The notes beneath the pieces were generated by a model. It was not told the origin of the DNA, searched no databases, and was given only the letters and a program-made list of their open reading frames with translations. A program made the position numbers and the translations under genes. Below are positions 5,303 to 11,800 of a stretch of DNA of 12,658 nucleotides, in pieces (within the stretch, counting starts at the first letter, position 1; every line of letters begins with the position of its first letter). This stretch comes from Planctomycetia bacterium (GTDB lineage Bacteria > Planctomycetota > Planctomycetia > Pirellulales > UBA1268), in the NCBI GenBank assembly GCA_009919445.1, contig RGBY01000052.1, forward strand, positions 1-12,658, in the 5' to 3' direction.

Positions 5303-8300
5303 ATGCCTGCCGGCCGGGAGGGCGACGGGGGCAAACTGGATCTGCCTGCCGCTGTCGATCTGCTTGCCAGTCGTGAGCGACTGGCCGAGTGGGCTGCTGG
5401 TGCCGGCGTGACGAATGTTGACGCGGCTGGCAAGGTCTTTCAGGGGTTCTGTGACCAGGGCCTGCCCCCCGACCTGCTCTCTTGGCTCACCCGAAATCTT
5501 GGGTTGCTTTTGCCGACCGTATGCGATGCCGACCGCGTGCTGGTCGCGCTTGGTCGGTTCATGGAGGCTGTTATCAGCCCGCTTTCGACGGTCTCACTTT
5601 TTGAACGCGACCCTACCGCGCTTGAAACCCTGCTGGCGATCATGGGGACGAGCCCCTACCTCGCTGAGATTGTCATCGCAGAGCCCGATACCTGGGAGCA
5701 GATTCGCCGGGGGGGTGGTCGGCCAGAAAAACGACAGTCACTTCTCGAGCTGCTTCGTGAAGAGCTGGGTGAACAGACTGAGCCCCGGCTCGTCATGCGA
5801 ACACTGCGGCGATTCAAACGCCGGGAGACACTGCGGATTGCGTATGGCGATATCGTGGTCGGCCAGCGGCTTGAGACTGTCACCGGGCAGATTTCGGCAG
5901 TGGCCGAATGCATTGTTGAGGAAGCGGTGCGGGTGGCCCTAGCACGGCAACGCAACCTGCGTGGTGAGCCCCGGACTGCAGACGGTCAGGCGGCAACGCT
6001 GACTGTGATGGCCTTGGGAAAGCTCGGAGGCAACGAGCTCAACTATTCCAGCGACATTGATCTCGTCTTCTGTTTTTCTGCAGATGGCCAGGTGGCGGGG
6101 GCAACGTCTTCGTCCAATCAGGAGTTTTTCGAACGTGTGATCCAGGATGCCGTTCGCCTGATGAGCGAGCCGACTGAGTTGGGGGCAGCCTACCGAGTTG
6201 ATCTTCGCCTGCGGCCGCACGGTGGTCAGGGGCCTTTGGTGCTTCCGCTTGATGCGTTGAACCGCTACTACGACAGGCAGGGCCGCACCTGGGAACGCCA
6301 GGCCTGGGTAAAGGCACGGTGCATCGCCGGCGATCGCGACCTGGGTGGCCGGCTGCTTACCGGTCTGGAGCCGTGGATCTACAGCCGCTGGCTCAGTCGA
6401 GCTGATATCAGCGGCATTCGTGCCCTCAAGCGGCAGATTGAGCAGCGGGCAATTCGCGAGGGGGGCGATGCCGCTGATCTTAAAACTGGCCGGGGCGGGA
6501 TTCGTGATATCGAATTCACGATCCAATTTCTCCAACTCCTCAATGGTGGTGACACGCCAGCGGTTCGTGGGGGCAACACGATTGAGGCGATTCGCAGGCT
6601 CTCGTCGACAGGTGGACTCACGGACCAAGAGCGAGAAATTTTGGAACGGACCTATCGGCTCCTCCGGATGGTGGAGCATCGAATTCAGATTCTCTATGAC
6701 CGTCAAACCCACCGGCTCCCCGATGCCCCGAGTGAATTTGTTCGGTTGGCAGCCCGGACTGGTCATGGTCAAGGAGTAGATGGAGCTGAGCGGCTGAAGC
6801 AGGACCTCGCGGAGGCAACCCGGCTGAATCGGCGGATTCTTGACCACCTCTTGCACGATGCCTTTCCAGATGAGGAGGCCCCTGAGTCCGAGGTCGATCT
6901 TATCCTTGACCCGGTGCCGGCGGCAGCGGCGATCACCGCCTGTCTGGCGCCGCGGGGGTTCCGTGACGTGCCCAAGGCCTACCGAATGATGATGGCCCTC
7001 GGAGAAGAACGGGCCCGTTTCCTCTCGAGCCGGCGTTGCCGACATTTTCTGGCGGCGATTGCAGCCCGGCTGCTCGACCGGATTGCCCAGACGCCTGACC
7101 CTGACGCCACCCTGTCAACGCTGGTCTCGGTTAGTGACTCACTCGGTGGCAAGGGCATGCTCTGGGAGATGTTCAGTGAGTCACCTGCCGCGCTCGACCT
7201 GACGGTGCGGTTTTGTTCATCGGCTCCGTTTCTGGCTGATTTGTTGGTGAGAAATCCGGGGATGATTGATGACCTGCAGGATAGTCTGCTCGGTGATCAG
7301 CAACTTTCCCGCGACCAACTTGAGCAAAATCTTTGGCGGCTCTGCCGCAGCGCGGTCGATTCCTTGCCCAGTCTGATTGCCTTCAAGGTTTCGCATCAGT
7401 TGCGAATTGGTGTTCGAGATCTGCTCGACCAGCCCTCTCCGCATGTGACGACCGCTGCCCTCGCTGATGTTGCCGAGGTGGTGCTGCGTGTGGTGGTTGC
7501 CCGTGCTGAGTTGCAAATGGCCGAAAGATTTGGGCCTCCGCAGGCGACTGATGGCACCCCTGCCGGGTCGGTGGTCTTGGCAATGGGCAAATTCGGTGGT
7601 CGCGAAATGAACTACGCCAGTGATGTTGACGTGGTGTTTCTCTATGACCATGAGGGACAGACCGCTGAGCACGACCAGCGAGGGAGGACATCTCACGCCC
7701 ACTTTTTTGGTGAGGCAGCCAACCGCTCTTTGAAGCTGTTCAATGAGTTCACGCCGCAGGGGCGGTTGTACGAGGTTGACTCACGGTTGCGTCCCGGTGG
7801 ACGCAACGGCCCACTCACGGTGTCGTTGGAGGCTTTTGCCCGCTACTTTGCGCCCGATGGTCCGGCGGCTGTCTGGGAGCGGCAGGCGCTGGTCAAGGCC
7901 CGGGTGGTGGTTGGCAAACCAGATGCGGCAGCTCGGGCTGCCGCAATCATCACGGCTGCCAGTTATGGCCATGCCTGGACGGCCCAAGACGTGGCTGAAA
8001 TTCAGAAAATGCGTCTGCGGATGGAAGACGGGGCAGCCGCGACCAATCTTAAACGCGGCCCCGGCGGGGTGGTCGACATTGAGTTCCTGGTCCAGATGCT
8101 GCAACTCGTGCATGGGGGGCAGCTGCCGGCACTCCAGACACCACACACGCTAACGGGGCTGGATGCCCTCACTGCTGCAGGCCTGCTGGAGCCGACCACC
8201 TCAGCAGCCTTGCGGGCCGCCTATGACCTCCTGCGATCAATCGAAGGACGGCTCCGGCTCCTCGATGTGCGGCTGGGGCATGACTTTCCGCAGGCCACCG

Positions 8301-8443
8301 GGGAGCGAGACAAACTGGCGGCGCTCCTCGGTCGATCGGATGGTGAGTCCCTGGCGGCTGAGGTATCTGCCACAACCGCAGCGGTGCGAGAGACGTTCAG
8401 TCGAGTCTTTGCCGATACGATTACCAGCTTCCATTCAACGTGA
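5303..8443 (+). CDS. glnE: Bifunctional glutamine synthetase adenylyltransferase / adenylyl-removing enzyme
   Basis: GlnE adds AMP to, and removes it from, glutamine synthetase in response to the PII state, switching ammonia assimilation off and on. At 1046 residues it is about 100 longer than the E. coli enzyme (946). Two homologous nucleotidyltransferase halves are visible. The N-terminal adenylyl-removing half carries GKLGGNELNYSSDIDL (239-254; metal-binding Asp251 and Asp253), YRVDLRLRP near 300 and IRDIEF near 400. The C-terminal adenylyltransferase half carries GKFGGREMNYASDVDV (762-777), YEVDSRLRPGG near 825 and VVDIEFLVQ near 923. Both motif pairs are intact, so both activities should be present. 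ATG is one base after the miaB stop; GGGGAA (5291-5296) is a weak SD. It ends the def-fmt-miaB-glnE operon; glnA and glnB are not in view. Confidence 0.96.
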   Translation: MPAGREGDGGKLDLPAAVDLLASRERLAEWAAGAGVTNVDAAGKVFQGFCDQGLPPDLLSWLTRNLGLLLPTVCDADRVLVALGRFMEAVISPLSTVSLFERDPTALETLLAIMGTSPYLAEIVIAEPDTWEQIRRGGGRPEKRQSLLELLREELGEQTEPRLVMRTLRRFKRRETLRIAYGDIVVGQRLETVTGQISAVAECIVEEAVRVALARQRNLRGEPRTADGQAATLTVMALGKLGGNELNYSSDIDLVFCFSADGQVAGATSSSNQEFFERVIQDAVRLMSEPTELGAAYRVDLRLRPHGGQGPLVLPLDALNRYYDRQGRTWERQAWVKARCIAGDRDLGGRLLTGLEPWIYSRWLSRADISGIRALKRQIEQRAIREGGDAADLKTGRGGIRDIEFTIQFLQLLNGGDTPAVRGGNTIEAIRRLSSTGGLTDQEREILERTYRLLRMVEHRIQILYDRQTHRLPDAPSEFVRLAARTGHGQGVDGAERLKQDLAEATRLNRRILDHLLHDAFPDEEAPESEVDLILDPVPAAAAITACLAPRGFRDVPKAYRMMMALGEERARFLSSRRCRHFLAAIAARLLDRIAQTPDPDATLSTLVSVSDSLGGKGMLWEMFSESPAALDLTVRFCSSAPFLADLLVRNPGMIDDLQDSLLGDQQLSRDQLEQNLWRLCRSAVDSLPSLIAFKVSHQLRIGVRDLLDQPSPHVTTAALADVAEVVLRVVVARAELQMAERFGPPQATDGTPAGSVVLAMGKFGGREMNYASDVDVVFLYDHEGQTAEHDQRGRTSHAHFFGEAANRSLKLFNEFTPQGRLYEVDSRLRPGGRNGPLTVSLEAFARYFAPDGPAAVWERQALVKARVVVGKPDAAARAAAIITAASYGHAWTAQDVAEIQKMRLRMEDGAAATNLKRGPGGVVDIEFLVQMLQLVHGGQLPALQTPHTLTGLDALTAAGLLEPTTSAALRAAYDLLRSIEGRLRLLDVRLGHDFPQATGERDKLAALLGRSDGESLAAEVSATTAAVRETFSRVFADTITSFHST

Positions 8444-8449
8444 GCCTGG

Positions 8450-8479
8450 GAATGCGGGCCTGGTGAACGCGGGCCTCGT
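8450..8479. repeat. Imperfect 15-nt tandem repeat, two copies, between convergent genes
   Basis: GAATGCGGGCCTGGT (8450-8464) is followed directly by GAACGCGGGCCTCGT (8465-8479), with two mismatches. It fills most of the 38-nt gap between glnE and the minus-strand VTT gene. No stable hairpin plus T-run is seen here, so how the long glnE transcript ends is not apparent. Confidence 0.5.
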
Positions 8480-8481
8480 CG

Positions 8482-9153
8482 TTAGTGGCTGCCACCGAGG
8501 AAGCGTAAGGCCAAGAAGCCAGCCACGATCAATGCTCCAAGCAAGATCGTCAGCAGTTCGAGATACCGGTCCAGCAAATCCCGTGCGGGTCGGCCAAAGA
8601 CCCGCATGATGGTGGCCACCAGAAAAAAACGGCCGCTCCGGCCGATGGCCGAGGCGATGATAAGTGTTGGCAATGGAACGGAGCAGACACCGGCAGCAAT
8701 GGTGAAAATTTTGAAAGGAATTGGCGTGAAGGCTGAGAGCACCAGCCAGAATGTTGCGTTCTGCTGATAGAGCGATTCGACATACACAAACTTTTCGGGG
8801 GTGAATCCAGGGATGACGCCATAGAAAAATCCTTGGACCGACTGCCACAGTCCCCAGCCGATGGCCCAGCCAACGACCGCCCCGAGAATGCTGGCGACGG
8901 TGGAGATGGCCGCGAACCGAAAACTCCGCCTCGGCTGACCGACCGAAAGGGCAATCTGCAGAACATCAGGTGGGATTGGGAAAAAAGAACTTTCCGCAAA
9001 CGAGATCGCCGCCAGGGCGGTGGTCCCGTGAGGTGAATCGGCCCAGGAAAGCACCCAGTTGTAGAGCCGTCGGAGTGGCCCCGAAGCTGTCGGGGGCGTG
9101 GCGTCGGTGGTGCTAGGGGAGATGGTCGGTGGGCTGATTGGTGGCGTTGACAT
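8482..9153 (-). CDS. YqaA-type VTT (DedA-like) membrane protein
   Basis: A 223-residue inner-membrane protein of the VTT/DedA superfamily, whose characterised members move lipids or undecaprenyl phosphate across the membrane. After a Pro/Ser/Thr-rich cytoplasmic tail (1-25), the family motif FAESSFFPIPPDVL (52-65) forms a re-entrant hairpin with conserved acidic Glu54 and Asp63. Membrane segments lie at about 82-104 and 200-219. The second re-entrant motif is FTPIPFKIFTIAAG (142-155), followed by GRSGRF (171-176) with the conserved arginines. The ATG at 9153 is supported by AGGAA (9161-9165 on the complement) seven bases upstream. This start overlaps the upstream gene by 41 nt, implying translational coupling. 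Family is sure; substrate is not known. Confidence 0.88.
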   Translation of the reverse strand: MSTPPISPPTISPSTTDATPPTASGPLRRLYNWVLSWADSPHGTTALAAISFAESSFFPIPPDVLQIALSVGQPRRSFRFAAISTVASILGAVVGWAIGWGLWQSVQGFFYGVIPGFTPEKFVYVESLYQQNATFWLVLSAFTPIPFKIFTIAAGVCSVPLPTLIIASAIGRSGRFFLVATIMRVFGRPARDLLDRYLELLTILLGALIVAGFLALRFLGGSH

Positions 9154-9793
9154 GCGGAACTTCCTGGGTGAATCGCCGCATCATAGCGGCCGCTCCGGCC
9201 ACAGGCACCAGCAATGAGAGCACCAAAATCGATTGAAGTTGCTCATACTGTCGTCCCAGACTGCCAGCCAGACTCCAGGCCAGTGCGACGGCGAGGTTGC
9301 CAGCCGCCGCAGCTGGCAGAAATCGCATGAGTGGCATGCCGCTTCCCCCGACGAGAATGGCTGCTGTTTCAGCCAGTAGTGGGATGGGACGTGAGAGAAT
9401 CACCAGCAGTCCGGCCGCCTTATGACGGAACTGCTCTACAAAGCGGCGTTCTTCTGAAGGCAGCCGTGAGACCGCCCGGCTGCCGAGGAGTCGGCCAAGG
9501 CCCCAGCCAATCAATGCGGCGAGGGTCATGCCAAGCCAGCCACAGAGCGTACCCAGCGGGACGCCCAGGATGGCGCCGCCGAGGGTGGTGACCAGGCTTG
9601 AGGGAACCGGCAGCAGGATGTCAGCAGTCAGGACACCGACTTCAACGGCAGCTACAACAGCCGCTGCTGGTGGTGGGTCGAGGAACCGGGCGACTGCCAC
9701 ATCGAGTTGTTCACCGAAGACCAGCAAGGGAACCAGCGGAATCGCGACAGCTGCCAGTGTGCCCAGCACAAAAACTCTTACGGCACGAGGCAT
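9113..9793 (-). CDS. TVP38/TMEM64-type VTT-domain membrane protein
   Basis: A second VTT-domain protein of 226 residues, of the TVP38/TMEM64 branch rather than the YqaA branch. Visible features: N-terminal membrane segment (7-26); ADILLPVPSSLVTTLGGAILG (57-77), containing an acidic residue and a double-proline re-entrant loop; a membrane segment (81-103) ending in GRLLGSR; the second loop ILSRPIPLLAETAAILVG (132-149); and a last membrane helix (about 190-206). The ATG at 9793 is preferred over an upstream TTG (9808) because GGGAG (complement of 9802-9806) lies eight bases before it. The 3' end overlaps the YqaA-type gene. It lies about 90 nt after the aminotransferase gene, in the same direction. 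Likely lipid or polyprenyl-phosphate transport; the partner or substrate is unknown. Confidence 0.82.
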   Translation of the reverse strand: MPRAVRVFVLGTLAAVAIPLVPLLVFGEQLDVAVARFLDPPPAAAVVAAVEVGVLTADILLPVPSSLVTTLGGAILGVPLGTLCGWLGMTLAALIGWGLGRLLGSRAVSRLPSEERRFVEQFRHKAAGLLVILSRPIPLLAETAAILVGGSGMPLMRFLPAAAAGNLAVALAWSLAGSLGRQYEQLQSILVLSLLVPVAGAAAMMRRFTQEVPHVNATNQPTDHLP

Positions 9794-9883
9794 GAGGAGG
9801 TCTCCCAAGAGCCGATGTTGGTGTCGTTCTCGATGAAGCGTCGTGCCAAAGATCGCATGATGGAGGCTGGAGGACAGGATCGC

Positions 9884-10837
9884 TTAGGCGAGTTCACCCT
9901 GAGCCTGTCCGACAATGTCGAGACCAACTGCATCACTCCAGGCCTGCAGAAGTTGTCGATAGCAGGGGCCAGGGGTTCCTTCGCCGATGGCGATGCCGTC
10001 GAGATGAACTGCAGCCTGGAGGCACCAGGGAGTACTTGTCAGAAGGATCTCATCGGCCTGAAGCAGCTCGTCACGCCGCAGCGAGCGAGCCTGCCAACTG
10101 AAGCCGGCCTGTTCGGTGAGTTGTCGAAGAAAACCGAGGCTCGTGCCGCCAAGTGCATCGGTGGTGGGTGGGGTGATGATCGTCGTACCGCAGACAATCG
10201 CCAGGTTGGCAGTTGACGTTTCACTGATGCGGCCATCAGCGTATGCCAAGAGTGGGCGGGCTCCGGGTTCAAGGGCTGCTGCTTCCCGTTCTGCCAGAAA
10301 GTAGTGCAGCCGGCTTCGGACTTTGGCGGCAACTGGCCAGCAGGAGGCGGGAACCTGTTCAACGCTGACACATCGGAGACTCACCCCAGTGGTGTAGGCA
10401 GCGGCCCAGAGTTTCGTCGCCAGTGGGAAGGTGTGGATGGTTGTTGAAGGTCGGCCAGCACGCCCTTCGTGTTGCGAGGCCAGATCTCCTGGCGTGACAA
10501 AGATCACCAGCCCCAGATCGGCAGCAGCTGGAGTGGTTGTTGCCGTCAGCAGGGCATGATTGTGTGAAGCAACCGTCGCTGCGGCGGCAAAAATTTCATT
10601 CAACGACTGTCCGGGCTCAATGCCAATAGCAGCCAGTGAACCGGCGAGTCGCTCGGCATGGGCATCCGGCAGGAAGAGTTCGCCACGAATGGTTCGCAGC
10701 TGTTCGGTGACGGTGGCTCCAAGCACAAAGCCAGCGTCACCTGGTGAGACACCGAGTTCTTTCCGCGGCAGGAGCTGACCATTCTGCCAGGCGATCTCGG
10801 AATGCGGGGCCTGGCTCGCCTGACTAATCATGGACAT
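9884..10837 (-). CDS. Class IV PLP-dependent aminotransferase / aminodeoxychorismate lyase-like
   Basis: A cytoplasmic fold-type IV PLP enzyme of 317 residues, in the size range of branched-chain aminotransferases, D-amino acid transaminases and 4-amino-4-deoxychorismate lyase (PabC). Visible signatures: VSPGDAGFVLGATVTEQLRT (30-49), the family's phosphate-side start block; AAKVRSRLHYFLAERE (170-185), with the presumed Schiff-base Lys172; and DGRISETSTANLAIV (201-215), with the PLP-contacting Glu206 and Asn211. GGTSLGFLRQL (230-240) fits the second phosphate-binding turn. Substrate specificity cannot be assigned from these motifs. The start was placed at ATG 10837; ATG 10831 and GTG 10849 are alternatives, and none has a clear SD. 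It leads the minus-strand unit with the two VTT genes about 90 nt downstream, with no evident functional link. Confidence 0.85.
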   Translation of the reverse strand: MSMISQASQAPHSEIAWQNGQLLPRKELGVSPGDAGFVLGATVTEQLRTIRGELFLPDAHAERLAGSLAAIGIEPGQSLNEIFAAAATVASHNHALLTATTTPAAADLGLVIFVTPGDLASQHEGRAGRPSTTIHTFPLATKLWAAAYTTGVSLRCVSVEQVPASCWPVAAKVRSRLHYFLAEREAAALEPGARPLLAYADGRISETSTANLAIVCGTTIITPPTTDALGGTSLGFLRQLTEQAGFSWQARSLRRDELLQADEILLTSTPWCLQAAVHLDGIAIGEGTPGPCYRQLLQAWSDAVGLDIVGQAQGELA

Positions 10838-10900
10838 TTCGGCAGCCACCGTTGATGCCGCCCCGAGGGGGGAAGGGCCCTGTTTCAGTTCAACCTTTTG

Positions 10901-10930
10901 GGCAACCCGGTTTCGGGCAATTCCGTTTCA
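10901..10930. repeat. Imperfect 15-nt tandem repeat, two copies
   Basis: GGCAACCCGGTTTCG (10901-10915) is followed directly by GGCAATTCCGTTTCA (10916-10930), matching at 11 of 15 positions. A third GTTTCA element lies just upstream at 10882-10887. The repeat sits 65-95 bp before the aminotransferase start, a place where a regulator could bind. The resemblance is modest. Confidence 0.35.
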
Positions 10931-10940
10931 GCGAATCCGA

Positions 10941-10970
10941 CTCAGCCATGATTATCCATGCTCAGCCATG
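10941..10970 (-). promoter_or_regulatory. 10-nt repeats flanking a -10-like box
   Basis: CTCAGCCATG occurs at 10941-10950 and exactly again at 10961-10970. Between them lies ATTATCCATG, which shares the CCATG ending. Read on the minus strand, the middle unit holds GATAAT, one base from the TATAAT consensus. It is about 115 nt upstream of the aminotransferase start. A matching -35 hexamer at the usual distance is not evident, so a promoter flanked by operator copies is only a suggestion. Confidence 0.3.
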
Positions 10971-11036
10971 CGGCCACACAGACGGCCGATTCCTCATGAA
11001 ATTAGCCCGGTCGTCCGTGGGTGTCAACGTGATGGG

Positions 11037-11070
11037 GCTGTTTCCGCAGCGAAACAGCTCTGATTTTCTG
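11037..11070 (+). terminator. 8-bp hairpin followed by T-rich tract
   Basis: GCTGTTTC (11037-11044) pairs perfectly with GAAACAGC (11051-11058) around a 6-nt loop. TCTGATTTTCTG follows at 11059-11070. The stem and interrupted T tract resemble a Rho-independent terminator read on the plus strand. It lies about 90 nt before the next gene's ATG, with no gene upstream on that strand, so it could be a leader attenuator, the end of a small RNA, or chance. Confidence 0.4.
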
Positions 11071-11161
11071 CTGCCCGAGGCTGGTGAAGCCGCCTGCTGG
11101 CAATCAGACTAGAGCCGGTTTCTTCCCTTACTCATCTGCCCGCTTCTGTATTCGCTGCCCA

Positions 11162-11800
11162 ATGCCGTCTGAACCTGACCGTCTTTCCGACACCCACTGG
11201 GGCGAGATGCCTCGAGCAGTTGCCACGGTCCTGCTCGCGGTCTACTTGGTCGGTCTGACTCTTACCGTGCTGGGCAACTCGGGCAGTGGGACGGCGGTTC
11301 TGGTTGGGGTGGTCAAAGGACGGCTGTTTGAACCCTGGATGAATCCCCCCTGGCTTGATCTTGGCTTCGACTATTTTCTGACCTACGGCCAACGTACTGA
11401 CGCCGCCCATCGCCTTGAGGCTCGGGCTCATGGAGAGGCAGACTGGCTGCCCTATCCTCAGAACTCATTGACAGGTCCACGAGCGGCCCGCTGGCAACGA
11501 TTGCTACGGTCAGTGGTGATGGGTGAAGGCGAGCCAGGCCGAGAAGGACTTTTGCCTGCAGCCTTGGGGGCCGGCTTGTTCACGCACTGTTCCTGCAAGG
11601 ATGTCGGCATCCGCATTCTTGTCGAGCCGCGACCGGAGCGGCAGGCTCCGCTTGCCCAGCCTGAACCGGAAATAATTTATGAGGCGCGGGTCCGGCAGTT
11701 CGCTGATGGCGACGTGCAACTGATCAAGATGGAGGGCCGCCGAGAGGTGGCACCGGTGGTTACGCCAACGGGAGCAGGCCAGTCGGGAGATGGCCAATGA
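11162..11800 (+). CDS. Hypothetical single-pass membrane protein paired with an HTTM gene
   Basis: A 212-residue protein I do not recognise. Residues 1-18 are polar; a hydrophobic segment (about 19-38, VATVLLAVYLVGLTL) looks like an uncleaved membrane anchor. The rest is a soluble domain with FEPWMNPPWLDLGFDYFLTYG (56-76), a cysteine pair THCSCKD (141-147), and a Pro/Glu-rich then charged C-terminus. The ATG at 11162 was chosen so that the anchor lies near the N-terminus; an in-frame GTG at 11084 would add 26 residues but has a poorly spaced GAGG. No SD precedes 11162. It overlaps the HTTM gene by ATGA (11797-11800), so the two are probably made together. Such a pair suggests an accessory or partner subunit for the membrane enzyme, but that is inference from position alone. 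Confidence 0.75.
   Translation: MPSEPDRLSDTHWGEMPRAVATVLLAVYLVGLTLTVLGNSGSGTAVLVGVVKGRLFEPWMNPPWLDLGFDYFLTYGQRTDAAHRLEARAHGEADWLPYPQNSLTGPRAARWQRLLRSVVMGEGEPGREGLLPAALGAGLFTHCSCKDVGIRILVEPRPERQAPLAQPEPEIIYEARVRQFADGDVQLIKMEGRREVAPVVTPTGAGQSGDGQ

Larger units (their letters stand above)
10838..11161. other. Divergent intergenic region with short repeats
   Basis: This 324-nt stretch separates the aminotransferase (minus) from the small membrane protein (plus) and must hold both promoters. I see no convincing gene: reading frames here are short and low-complexity. It contains a two-copy 15-nt imperfect repeat, a three-unit 10-nt repeat around a GATAAT-like box, and one strong hairpin, each listed separately. 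No full sigma70 -35/-10 pair stands out on either strand. Confidence 0.55.

Noticed and set aside
5939..7045. Open frame of 368 codons on the minus strand inside glnE
   Set aside because: It is antisense to a strongly conserved part of glnE, shows no family motif, and long shadow frames are expected in GC-rich coding DNA.
9707..10216. Plus-strand open frame spanning the end of the aminotransferase and the start of the TVP38-type gene
   Set aside because: It is antisense to two recognisable genes and has no homologous motif.
8450..10814. Similarity between AATGCGGGCCTGG at the glnE end and AATGCGGGGCCTGG at 10801-10814
   Set aside because: The second copy is inside aminotransferase coding sequence with an inserted base; a match of this length in GC-rich DNA is probably coincidence.
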